DNA of 11,902 nt from the NCBI GenBank assembly GCA_934654805.1, contig CAKUGW010000099.1:1-11902 (forward strand). The letters run 5' to 3'. The position numbers and the translations under genes are program-made. Positions 1-6,556 of this stretch are shown here, one piece after another. This stretch comes from an uncultured Kiritimatiellota bacterium (GTDB taxonomy: Bacteria; Verrucomicrobiota; Kiritimatiellia; RFP12; UBA1067). Each line of letters begins with the position of its first letter. The stretch's first letter is position 1. Below the pieces are notes generated by a model. That model saw only the letters and a list, made by a program, of their open reading frames with translations, was not told where the DNA came from and did no database searches.

Positions 1-50
1 CATTGATTTTATTGAGGTTTCTTATCGCGGGCAATTCCGCGAAGCGTCAA
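1..50 (-). promoter_or_regulatory. possible promoter for a gene starting at the window edge
   Basis: On the minus strand a TTGACG hexamer (45-50) is followed after 18 bases by GATAAG (21-26), an AT-rich leader and an ATG at 1-3. That ATG could be the first codon of a gene running out of the window on the left. Only the start codon is visible, no clear ribosome binding site precedes it, and the -10 match is weak. This is a guess. Confidence 0.2.
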
Positions 51-108
51 CGAAGTGGCAAAGTCGGGTTATACCATGTTTCCGATGACGAGGGCCGGCC
101 CTGTCTCG

Positions 109-387
109 TCAGCGCCGCGTCCTGTTTCGGTAGCGGAAATACAGCGTCAGGTCCGTCGAGACGAGGGCCATGTCCAGCACGTAGACGAAGACCAGCCAGT
201 CATTCTCGGGGATTGCGTCCAGAAGCCGCGCGCAGATGCCGCAGACATAGCCCAAGAGGACAATCAGCATGAAGGCCGGGCTTTTCCCGTCCACGCGCTT
301 CGCGCGATACGTCCGAAGAATCGCGAACGGCCACGAGAAGCCGAACGTGAACAGCATGAGGAATTCACAGAGCTGAGCCGTTTCCAT
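109..387 (-). CDS. small PQ-loop / SemiSWEET-like membrane protein
   Basis: Encodes 92 residues with three hydrophobic segments (about 4-22, 37-57 and 64-84), a short basic loop (TYRAKRVDGKS, 26-36) between the first two, and a basic tail. SWP at 18-20, followed by a basic loop and a second helix, resembles a single PQ-loop repeat, the three-helix unit that dimerises in bacterial SemiSWEET sugar transporters. Length and topology fit that group; transport activity and substrate are inferred only. A longer reading from 534 was rejected because it overlaps rnhC deeply and adds an Arg-rich antisense-like stretch. The ATG lies 8 nt after the rnhC stop and has no Shine-Dalgarno sequence. A TATAAT sits 7 nt upstream, so the message may be leaderless. 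Confidence 0.75.
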   Translation of the reverse strand: METAQLCEFLMLFTFGFSWPFAILRTYRAKRVDGKSPAFMLIVLLGYVCGICARLLDAIPENDWLVFVYVLDMALVSTDLTLYFRYRNRTRR

Positions 388-394
388 GCGCGGT

Positions 395-403
395 ATTATA
401 CCA
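395..403 (-). promoter_or_regulatory. extended -10 element (TGGTATAAT) at the rnhC stop codon
   Basis: The minus strand reads TGGTATAAT, a perfect extended -10 box (TGnTATAAT). Its TAA is the stop codon of rnhC. The last base of the hexamer is 7 nt from the ATG at 387, so a transcript starting at the usual distance would begin at or beside the start codon. The -35 region is poor (GTGACG, 4 of 6 matches but 19 nt away), as is common for extended -10 promoters. The motif could also be chance. Confidence 0.4.
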
Positions 404-1463
404 CATCGCGCCCGGCAGCCGTCACGCGCGACGTGACCTGCCCCTCGGGCGGGAGGTCGGCGCGGGAGCGCCCGCAGGCGGCGAGCACCTTGTCCGTCGT
501 CTGGAAGTGCGCCTTGCAGTGGTTCATGAGCCACGTCGGGCCGTGCGTACGCACCATCTCCTCGGCGAGGCTGCGCACGCGCGGGTCAGACGACCCCATC
601 GGGATCTTCGGCGCGGCTTTCGCGTCGCCCGCCGCCTGCGCCGCGCCGCCGAACGCCTCGTCGGACATCCGCTGGATGTCGCGGATGAAGAGCTCGCGCG
701 CGATGACGGACGCCGCCGCGACGGCGATGTCGCTTTCGGCCTTGTGCCGCTGCTCGACCGCCGCCTTCCGTCCGCGCTCCTTCAGCGCGCGGCGGATCGT
801 CGCCTCGGTCGGCGCGAACTGGTCGACGACGACGCGCGTGCAGCCCGTGCGCTTCGTCAGCAGCTCCTCGATGGCCGTGCTGTGCGCCCACGCGAGCATG
901 CGGTTGATGTTCCGGATCTTCGCGTAAAGCCGGTTGTAGGCGGCGGGGCCGAGCTTCACGACCGCATAGCCGTCCGGCCCCAGCAGATGGCGCAGCGCCG
1001 CGCCGACCGTCAGCACGGCCTTGTCCGTCATCTGCTTGCAGTCCTTGACGCCGAGGCGGACCATCTCGTCCGACAGCCGCTCGTCCGTATACGCGCAGCA
1101 GACGACGAGCGGGCCGAAGTAGTCGCCCTTGCCCGACTCGTCGCTGCCCGCATGGGCGGAGAAGAGCTCCGGCGACAGCACCTTCTCGTAGCCGAGCGAG
1201 ACGGGCACGACGCCCTTCGGCTCAAGCTGGAACTCGACGAAGTCCTGCGCCCCAGACCCCTGCACGCAGAGCTTGCGCTTGCCGTGCTTCTCCTTCTCGT
1301 AGAGCGTCGCGTTGAACTTCGCGCCCTCGATGGAGTAGAGCGAATAGGGAACTTCGCGCCTGCGGTAGTTCCCCGTCACGAAAATGCCGAGCAGGATCTC
1401 CTGCTGGTCGTTCGTGAGCTCGAACGTGAAGCACGTCTTCTTCTGGGGCGCGTCGTCCGTCAC
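396..1463 (-). CDS. rnhC: ribonuclease HIII
   Basis: Encodes 355 residues. RNase HIII endonucleolytically cleaves the RNA strand of RNA-DNA hybrids (R-loops, primers). The N-terminal ~95 residues match the TBP-like substrate-binding domain characteristic of HIII. The catalytic domain opens with GSDESGKGDYFGP (106-118), the family hallmark supplying D108 and E109. VVVDQF gives D214, and the KAESDIAVAAASVIAR block (241-256) supplies the fourth acidic ligand (E243 or D245). A conserved HGP (307-309) and a C-terminal helix follow, then about 25 poorly conserved residues. The start codon is GTG, 7 nt after the galM stop, with no good ribosome binding site, so translation is probably coupled to galM. 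Length is slightly above the usual ~310 because of an Ala/Lys-rich loop (272-287) and the tail. Confidence 0.95.
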   Translation of the reverse strand: MTDDAPQKKTCFTFELTNDQQEILLGIFVTGNYRRREVPYSLYSIEGAKFNATLYEKEKHGKRKLCVQGSGAQDFVEFQLEPKGVVPVSLGYEKVLSPELFSAHAGSDESGKGDYFGPLVVCCAYTDERLSDEMVRLGVKDCKQMTDKAVLTVGAALRHLLGPDGYAVVKLGPAAYNRLYAKIRNINRMLAWAHSTAIEELLTKRTGCTRVVVDQFAPTEATIRRALKERGRKAAVEQRHKAESDIAVAAASVIARELFIRDIQRMSDEAFGGAAQAAGDAKAAPKIPMGSSDPRVRSLAEEMVRTHGPTWLMNHCKAHFQTTDKVLAACGRSRADLPPEGQVTSRVTAAGRDVV

Positions 1464-1470
1464 GGGCCGG

Positions 1471-2574
1471 TCACTTCGCCGAGAAGCGGAATTCCGTCGT
1501 GGACGAGTAGGTTTCGCCGGGCTTCACGAAGACGGACGGCCACTTCGGCTTGTTGGGCGAGTCGGGCGCGTGCTGGGTCTCCAGCGCGCAGCCGCAGCGG
1601 AACGAGAGGTGCTCGCCGCCCTTCGCCGTCTGGTCATAGGACGCCCAGTTCGCCGTGTAGACCTGAATGCACGGCTCGGTCGTCCAGACCGAGACCTGCC
1701 GCCCGTTCAGCGGACACGACAGCTCCGCCGCGAGATTGAGCCGCTTCGACTTCTTCTTCGTCGCCATTTCGCCGCGGTCGAGAATCCAGCAGTGGTCATA
1801 GCCCTTGCCGATCTCCAGGTCGCGGTCAGGCGCATTGATCCGCTCGCCGATGCGCATGCCCTTCGTGAAGTCGAACGGCGTGCCCTTGACGGGCTTGATC
1901 TTCCCGGTCGGGATCTGGCCGAGGTCGGTCGGCAGGTAGTTCTTCGCGGGGATGCGGAGAACGTGGTCTTCGATCGAGCCGCCGGCCTCGCCCTTGAAGT
2001 TGAAGTAGACGTGCTGCGTCATGTTGATGGGCGTGAGCGCATCCGGCACGGCCTCGTAGTCGACGCGCCAGACGTTCTTCGCCGTCAGCGTGTACGTGAC
2101 CTTCACCTCGACGCGGCCGGGGAAGCCCTCGTCGCCATCGGGCGAGACGTGCGTGAAGACGACGCCGACATCCGTCTCCGTCACGAACGGCTCGGCCTGC
2201 CAGACATAGGCGTTCCAGCCGCGCGCGCCGCCGTGCAGGTTGCAGCCGATGCCGCCGGGCGCGTTGTTGAGCGCGGGCAGGCGATACGTCCGCCCGTCCA
2301 TCTTGAAGATGCCGTCCGCAATGCGGTTGCCGTAGCGGCCGATGATGCAGCCCCAGTAGGGGTCGCCGCTGTCCCACCCCGCCGGGGCGTCGAACCCGAC
2401 GACGACGTCCTGCAGCTTGCCGCGCCTGTCGGGCGTGAAAAGCTTCACGATCTTGCCGCCGTAGTCGGAGACCTCCATCACGACGCCGCCCGCGCCGCAG
2501 AGGGTGAACTTCTTCGCTTTCTCGCCGTACTTCGTCACGCCGAAAGCAGACACTGAATAGGAAGGCTTCTTCAT
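1471..2574 (-). CDS. galM: aldose 1-epimerase (mutarotase)
   Basis: Encodes 367 residues. It interconverts alpha and beta anomers of galactose, glucose and related aldoses, feeding the Leloir pathway. Family landmarks are in order: GRYGNRI (79-85, substrate Arg R80), NLHGG (112-116, H114), TQHVYFN (186-192, catalytic acid H188), YDHCW (259-263, D260), IQVYT (303-307) and ALETQHAPDSP (330-340) with catalytic base E332. No signal peptide is seen, so it should be cytoplasmic. The start at 2574 gives MKKPSY; the frame stays open upstream to an ATG at 2643, but that lies inside the tRNA gene and is rejected. The leader is only 27 nt beyond the tRNA and contains a small GTCTC/GAGAC hairpin (2579-2597) covering the weak AAAGAGA ribosome binding site. 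galM therefore probably shares a transcript with the tRNA. Confidence 0.95.
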   Translation of the reverse strand: MKKPSYSVSAFGVTKYGEKAKKFTLCGAGGVVMEVSDYGGKIVKLFTPDRRGKLQDVVVGFDAPAGWDSGDPYWGCIIGRYGNRIADGIFKMDGRTYRLPALNNAPGGIGCNLHGGARGWNAYVWQAEPFVTETDVGVVFTHVSPDGDEGFPGRVEVKVTYTLTAKNVWRVDYEAVPDALTPINMTQHVYFNFKGEAGGSIEDHVLRIPAKNYLPTDLGQIPTGKIKPVKGTPFDFTKGMRIGERINAPDRDLEIGKGYDHCWILDRGEMATKKKSKRLNLAAELSCPLNGRQVSVWTTEPCIQVYTANWASYDQTAKGGEHLSFRCGCALETQHAPDSPNKPKWPSVFVKPGETYSSTTEFRFSAK

Positions 2575-2601
2575 AAAGGTCTCTTTGGGTTTGAGACTGG
2601 G

Positions 2602-2675
2602 TGGGCTATAGTGGATTCGAACCACTGACCTCTTCCATGTCAAGGAAGCGCTCTAACCAACTGAGCTAATAGCCC
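2602..2675 (-). tRNA. tRNA-Val (anticodon GAC)
   Basis: The minus strand folds into a complete 74-nt cloverleaf: acceptor GGGCTAT/ATAGCCC, D-arm GCTC/GAGC with AGTTGGTTA loop, anticodon stem CTTCC/GGAAG with loop TTGACAT (anticodon GAC, reading GUC and GUU), five-base variable loop AGGTC, and T-arm AGTGG-TTCGAAT-CCACT. Discriminator base is A. The 3' CCA is not encoded (CCC A follows), so it must be added after transcription. It sits between an intrinsic terminator and galM. Confidence 0.97.
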
Positions 2676-2687
2676 TCAATGGCGCGT

Positions 2688-2717
2688 AGTATATCAAAAA
2701 CCCCCTCGCTTGCGCAA
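2688..2717 (-). promoter_or_regulatory. promoter for tRNA-Val/galM
   Basis: TATACT at 2688-2693 on the minus strand lies 12 nt before the mature 5' end of the tRNA. At 18-nt spacing a weak -35 (TTGCGC, 2712-2717) falls inside the loop of the upstream terminator hairpin. The compact terminator-promoter overlap suggests that the tRNA transcript starts independently of the ABC operon. The -10 is convincing by position; the -35 is weak. Confidence 0.5.
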
Positions 2718-2722
2718 GGGGG
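2696..2722 (-). terminator. intrinsic terminator of the ABC/DUF4340 operon
   Basis: On the minus strand CCCCCT (2717-2722) pairs with AGGGGG (2701-2706) around a 10-nt loop, followed at once by five T residues (2696-2700). It begins 26 nt after the stop codon of the DUF4340 gene. The complementary strand also has a T-rich stretch (TCTTT) after the stem, so weak termination in the other direction is possible, but no plus-strand gene is seen. Confidence 0.88.
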
Positions 2723-2748
2723 TCTTTGACAAAATCGCGCATTCGCGA

Positions 2749-3738
2749 CTATTTCTTTTCTCCGTCGGCCTTCTTCTCGTCCTTCTTCGGCTCTTCCTTG
2801 GCCTTGACGAGATCCTTGCGGGTCTTCATCATGTTCTCGGCCGAGTAGGAGGAGATCGTGAAGACCCACTTGCCGTCGTCCAGCCTGAAGTAGCGGTCGG
2901 AGCCGCCCTTCACCTTGTTGCCGACCGTGGCGACGCGGTTGACCGTGTTCGAGCCTTCCTTCACCGTGACCGTGTAGACGAAGCCCGTCGCGAAGCCGAG
3001 TTCGGCCTCGGTGAGCTTCGGGTCGGCGACCGCGTTGAAGTCGAGGTACGAGAGCGCCGAGTCGAGCGAGTAGGTCTTCGACGTGTCGAGCTCTTCCTTG
3101 TCCGTGAGGCCCTTCAGCGTCCAGACGCTGTTCGTGCCCTTCGCGAGCTCCACGACCTCGTCGCCGTGCGCGTACCTGACCGCCTGGACGTCCGCCGACG
3201 GGATCGAGGCGATGCGCGTGTTGCACCACTGGCGGACTTCGCCGTCGAAGGCGTCAAGCGTGTCCTTGACAAGGACCGTCTCGCCGTCGAAGCCGACGTA
3301 GCGGCCGTCGGGATAGCCGCCGCCGTACATCGCGGCCTGCCCCGTGGCCTTCTTCATGTGCTTGTCGCCGAGCGTGAGCGCGGCGAGCTCCTTGCCTGAC
3401 GCGTCCTTGAGCGCGACCTTCGTCTCGGCGCCGAGCTTGCGCCCGTGCGCGACCTGCCCGACCTTGAGCTCGGCGAGCTTCATCAGGTTCTCCGCGATCT
3501 TCTCGCGGTCGGCCGGGTAGCCGTGAAGCGACTCGACCTTCCAGCCGTCCGCCGAGGCGGCGAGCGTCAGCTTGTCGCCGACCTCGATGCGGGCGACGTC
3601 CGCGACGCTGAGGCCGGGCAGGATCGCCTTCCCGTTCAGCTTCGCGGCCGCCGGCCGCGAGCCGCGCTGCAGGAAATACGCCGCGCCGCCGAGAACGACG
3701 GCCACGCCGAGGAGTGTCATGAGGGATTTCGTGTTCAT
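2749..3738 (-). CDS. DUF4340 membrane-anchored protein of a Gld-type ABC system
   Basis: Encodes 329 residues. An N-terminal signal anchor (about 5-22, after MNTK) precedes a long soluble part expected outside the cytoplasmic membrane. Repeated units of the type WKVESLHGYPADREKIAENLMKL (start about 66) and KGTNSVWTLKG (200-210) with YPAD and a following helix are typical of DUF4340. Members of this family are regularly encoded beside GldF/GldG-like ABC transporter genes, as here. The molecular role is not established; a substrate-binding or adaptor partner of the transporter is the natural inference. The C-terminus is a Lys/Glu/Asp tail (312-329). It is the last gene of the cassette, with the terminator directly behind it. 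The 149-nt gap upstream is filled by short-period repeats. Confidence 0.85.
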   Translation of the reverse strand: MNTKSLMTLLGVAVVLGGAAYFLQRGSRPAAAKLNGKAILPGLSVADVARIEVGDKLTLAASADGWKVESLHGYPADREKIAENLMKLAELKVGQVAHGRKLGAETKVALKDASGKELAALTLGDKHMKKATGQAAMYGGGYPDGRYVGFDGETVLVKDTLDAFDGEVRQWCNTRIASIPSADVQAVRYAHGDEVVELAKGTNSVWTLKGLTDKEELDTSKTYSLDSALSYLDFNAVADPKLTEAELGFATGFVYTVTVKEGSNTVNRVATVGNKVKGGSDRYFRLDDGKWVFTISSYSAENMMKTRKDLVKAKEEPKKDEKKADGEKK

Positions 3739-3740
3739 CT

Positions 3741-3846
3741 GTCTTTAGGTCCTTTGTCTTTCGGCCCTTGTCCGGCGTCTTTCGTCGTCTGTCCTCACGG
3801 TCTTGGCGACCGGCCCGGACAAGGGACTTCCGACGGCGGACAAGGG
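3741..3846 (-). repeat. heptamer array with fold-back arms (gap between GldF-GldG and DUF4340 genes)
   Basis: Read on the plus strand, 14 consecutive 7-base units run from 3749 to 3846 without a break: GTCCTTT, GTCTTTC, GGCCCTT, GTCCGGC, GTCTTTC and so on, ending ACAAGGG, ACTTCCG, ACGGCGG, ACAAGGG. One further unit (3741-3747) precedes them after a single extra base. The last four are reverse-complement versions of the first type. CCCTTGTCCGG (3765-3775) pairs perfectly with CCGGACAAGGG (3815-3825), and GCCCTTGTCCG (3764-3774) with CGGACAAGGGC (3837-3847). The array lies in transcribed space inside the operon. Confidence 0.8.
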
Positions 3847-3848
3847 CT

Positions 3849-3896
3849 CATTTCTTCATTTGCCGATTCAATTGCCCGGCGATTCCGCTATTTCCC
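3849..3896 (-). repeat. octamer array overlapping the 3' end of the GldF-GldG gene
   Basis: Six adjacent 8-base units on the plus strand (CATTTCTT, CATTTGCC, GATTCAAT, TGCCCGGC, GATTCCGC, TATTTCCC). Five of them share ATT at positions 2-4. The last units contain the TAG stop codon (3888-3890) and final codons of the gene. It follows the heptamer array after only two bases but has a different period and sequence. Degenerate, so confidence is moderate. Confidence 0.5.
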
Positions 3897-6482
3897 CGCC
3901 TTCCCGCGCCTCAGGCCCTTCAGGAGGCCCAGCAGCACGACCAGCGCCGGGACGAGGCCGATGTTGACGACCTTGAGCGTGAGCCCGAGCGAGTCGATGT
4001 CGGCCGTCAGCTCCTTGCGGACGTTCTTGAGCTGCTTGCGCGTGTCGGCTTCCGCCTTGCGCAGATTCTGGATCTCCGCCTCCTGCTCGCGCGACAGGAT
4101 GAAGCGCTCGTCGCCGCTCTTCTGCTTCTGCAGGGCCTGCAGGCGCTGCCGCGTCATCTGCAGCTCGGCCTCGAAGTCGGCCGCCTTGCGCTGCCACTGG
4201 CGCATCGCCTTCGCCTCCAGCTCGTTGACGACCGTGAACGGACGGTCGGTCGTGCCGCGCGAACGCACGCCGATCAGCTCCTCGCGGCCGGCGAACTGCT
4301 CGATCACGTTCGAGAAGAGCGTCAGGTTGTCGTTGATGAGCTGCGGGATGTTGCCGAACGGCGTCTTCATCATCCGCACACAGAAGTCGTCCGCCAGGAA
4401 GTCGGAGTCCGCGAAGAGGATGACCGAGCCCTTGCCCTCGGCGAGCGCCTTCGAGACGTCGTTCGTGCCGTCCGGCCCCTTCGGGAACGCGGTCTTGAAC
4501 GTGCCCGAGAGCCGCGCCGCGAGGACGCGCGCGTGGCCGTCGGGGATCATGTCCTTCGCGCCGCCGCCGAACTGGACGGACATCTTGTCGACCGAGCAGG
4601 AGTTCTCCTTCGAGGTCGTGATGACCGGCGTGAACGCGAGATCCATGTCCTTCTTCTCGAAGACGAACGCGCCCGCGAACGGGAACATCACCTGCGAGAG
4701 GCCGGCGACGAGCAGGTCGCCCTTGTCCATGTTCGCCTGCGTGAGCGAGAGGAACGCCGGATTGTCGTCCACGCCGCCCTGTCCGTTGTTGAGCTTCGTC
4801 GCGGCCTCCAGGTCGCCCGTCACCTTCGACGTGTCGAACTTCACGCCCCAGGCGTCGAAGAGCTTGCCGAGCGTGGACGGGCCGTCCTGCCCGCCGCCCA
4901 TCTGCATCATCATCGGATTCTGCTTCTGGCGGCTCGCGATCATGTCCTTCACGCTGAACGGGTCGACGCACGCGATGAGCTTGCCGCCCCGGAGGACGAA
5001 CTGGTCGATCGCGTAGAGCGCCTTGTCGGAGAGGTCCTTCGCGTGCAGGACGACGAGCGTCTTGACGTCGTCGTCGATCTTCTCGGCGTCCGTCGAGACC
5101 GTCCGCACCTCATAGTCCTTGCCGAGCTCGGCGAAGGCCGCCCAGCCTTCCGGCGGACGCTGCCCCATCTGCATCATCATCGGGTTCATCGGCCCGCCGC
5201 CGAGGACGTCGCCGAGCGACGTCATGACGCCGACGACCGGCTTCTCCGGCCACGCGACGCGCGTGACGAGGCGGGTGACGTCGTATTCGAGCGTCGACTC
5301 GGTGCGCGGGGAGAGCTGGCCGAGCGTCTGCTCGTTGTCGCCGCAGACGGCGACGACGCCGAAGTAGATCGGGCTGCCGAACGGGTTGACCGTCTGCGGC
5401 TCGATGCCGTAGCGCTGCGCCCATTCCTCCGCGTCGGAGTCGGGCTTCGGGTCATACGCCTCCAGGATGACGTGGCCGCCCGCCGCGCGCTCGTACTCCT
5501 TGAGGAGGTTCTGCACACGCGCCGCGTAGGTCTTGAGCTGCATCGGCATGTCCGCTGCTGACGAGCTGACGTAGTACTTGAGCGTGACGTCCTGCTCCAG
5601 CTTCGACAGCACGGCCTTCGAGCCGTCCGAGAGCGTGTAGAAGCGCTCGGCGGTGAGGTCGGCCCGGAGCGGCAGGTTCGCGAGGATGACGTCCGCCGCG
5701 ACCACGATCGCCGCGAGGAGGACGAGCCCGGCCGCGCCCTTCGACGCGCCGCGCCGCCCGTCCGTCACCGTCTTCGCCGCCGCGAGCATGAAGACGATCA
5801 TGCCGAGGTAGTAGCCGACGTCCGCCAGGTCGAGCACGCCGCGCCGCAGGGCCTCGAAGTGCGTCAGCAGCGAGCACGACGAGAGGCCGTTGACGATCGC
5901 GGACGGCACGCCCCAGTTGGCGACGGCCGTCGTCACGGGGTCGAAGCCGACGATCATCAGCGCGAACACCATCGCGAGCGACACGACGAAGCCGATGACG
6001 CTCGCGCGGGACAGGGTCGAGGCGAAGACGCCGACCGCCGCCGCCGCGCCCGCCATCAGGAACGAGCCGACGTAGCCGCAGAGGACGACGCCCCAGTCGG
6101 GCGCGCCAAGGTAGCCGGCCGTGACCGCCACGGGGAACGTGAGCGCGAGGCCGATCGCGATGAACGCCCAGGCCGCGAGGAACTTGCCGATCAGCGCCTG
6201 CGTGACCGTGATCGGCAGCGTGAGCAGCAGCTCCGCCGTGCCGTTGCGGCGCTCGTCGGCCCACGTGCCCATCGTCGCCGCCGGCACGAGCAGCAGGTAG
6301 ACCCACGGATGCCAGAAGAAGAACGGCGTCAGGTCCGCCTGGCGGCGCTCGTAGAACATCGCGACGCCGAACGTCATGAAGCCGATCAGCACGAGGAACG
6401 CCACGAGGAACACGTACGCGACGGGCGAGTCGAAGTACGCCTTGAACTCGCGCTTGAAGATTGCCTTGATGTTTTTAAGCAT
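3888..6482 (-). CDS. ABC-2 permease fused to GldG-like extracytoplasmic domain
   Basis: Encodes 864 residues. Residues 1-240 are a GldF-like ABC-2 permease: a cytoplasmic start (MLKNIKAIFKREFKAYF), about six membrane helices (22-44, 60-75, 98-125, 131-153, 162-182, 222-238), and the conserved WADERRNGTAELLLTLPI (74-91). A linker with a further helix (250-270) leads to a GldG-like region (about 275-740): LTAERFYTLSDGSK, then alternating strands and helices, ending FADSDFLADDF (690-700). A coiled coil (about 752-828) and a C-terminal helix (836-855) follow. In gliding Bacteroidota gldF and gldG are separate genes; here they are one chain. The substrate is unknown. Two identical NPMMMQMG stretches occur at 433-440 and 522-529. 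A GGAG (6491-6494) 8 nt upstream supports the ATG. The ATPase partner is encoded just upstream. Confidence 0.9.
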   Translation of the reverse strand: MLKNIKAIFKREFKAYFDSPVAYVFLVAFLVLIGFMTFGVAMFYERRQADLTPFFFWHPWVYLLLVPAATMGTWADERRNGTAELLLTLPITVTQALIGKFLAAWAFIAIGLALTFPVAVTAGYLGAPDWGVVLCGYVGSFLMAGAAAAVGVFASTLSRASVIGFVVSLAMVFALMIVGFDPVTTAVANWGVPSAIVNGLSSCSLLTHFEALRRGVLDLADVGYYLGMIVFMLAAAKTVTDGRRGASKGAAGLVLLAAIVVAADVILANLPLRADLTAERFYTLSDGSKAVLSKLEQDVTLKYYVSSSAADMPMQLKTYAARVQNLLKEYERAAGGHVILEAYDPKPDSDAEEWAQRYGIEPQTVNPFGSPIYFGVVAVCGDNEQTLGQLSPRTESTLEYDVTRLVTRVAWPEKPVVGVMTSLGDVLGGGPMNPMMMQMGQRPPEGWAAFAELGKDYEVRTVSTDAEKIDDDVKTLVVLHAKDLSDKALYAIDQFVLRGGKLIACVDPFSVKDMIASRQKQNPMMMQMGGGQDGPSTLGKLFDAWGVKFDTSKVTGDLEAATKLNNGQGGVDDNPAFLSLTQANMDKGDLLVAGLSQVMFPFAGAFVFEKKDMDLAFTPVITTSKENSCSVDKMSVQFGGGAKDMIPDGHARVLAARLSGTFKTAFPKGPDGTNDVSKALAEGKGSVILFADSDFLADDFCVRMMKTPFGNIPQLINDNLTLFSNVIEQFAGREELIGVRSRGTTDRPFTVVNELEAKAMRQWQRKAADFEAELQMTRQRLQALQKQKSGDERFILSREQEAEIQNLRKAEADTRKQLKNVRKELTADIDSLGLTLKVVNIGLVPALVVLLGLLKGLRRGKAGK

Positions 6483-6490
6483 TGTCTTGT

Positions 6491-6494
6491 CTCC
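6491..6494 (-). promoter_or_regulatory. ribosome binding site of the GldF-GldG gene
   Basis: GGAG 8 nt before the ATG on the minus strand, one of only two clear Shine-Dalgarno sites in the window. Confidence 0.6.
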
Positions 6495-6502
6495 AGATCT
6501 AG

Positions 6503-6556
6503 ATGTTTTAGCCCTTCCAGTCGCTCTAGCCCTTCTAGAGCTTCTGGCGCGCCTAG
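6503..6556 (-). repeat. nonamer array between the ATPase and permease genes
   Basis: Six adjacent 9-base units on the plus strand, ATGTTTTAG, CCCTTCCAG, TCGCTCTAG, CCCTTCTAG, AGCTTCTGG, CGCGCCTAG, with consensus NNNYTYYAG. The last unit contains the TAG stop codon of the ATPase gene (6553-6555). The 70-nt gap is almost entirely this array plus the ribosome binding site of the next gene. Confidence 0.7.

Noticed and set aside
26..41. CGCGG/CCGCG hairpin near the left edge as a terminator
   Set aside because: The stem is only five base pairs and no T run follows.
91..102. Perfect 12-bp palindrome AGGGCCGGCCCT just after the PQ-loop gene stop, as a terminator
   Set aside because: It has no loop and no T tract follows on either strand; such GC palindromes are expected by chance in GC-rich DNA.
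388..534. Longer form of the PQ-loop protein starting at 534
   Set aside because: The added 49 residues overlap rnhC out of frame and are Arg-rich; the membrane protein begins naturally at METAQL.
2575..2643. galM starting at 2643
   Set aside because: That codon lies in the anticodon arm of tRNA-Val and adds residues not seen in the family.
3768..5561. Long open frame of nearly 600 codons on the plus strand, with several similar ones opposite other genes
   Set aside because: It is antisense to well-recognised genes and its product is an Arg/Leu/Glu/Asp-rich sequence with no motifs, as expected from GC-rich codon bias on the opposite strand.
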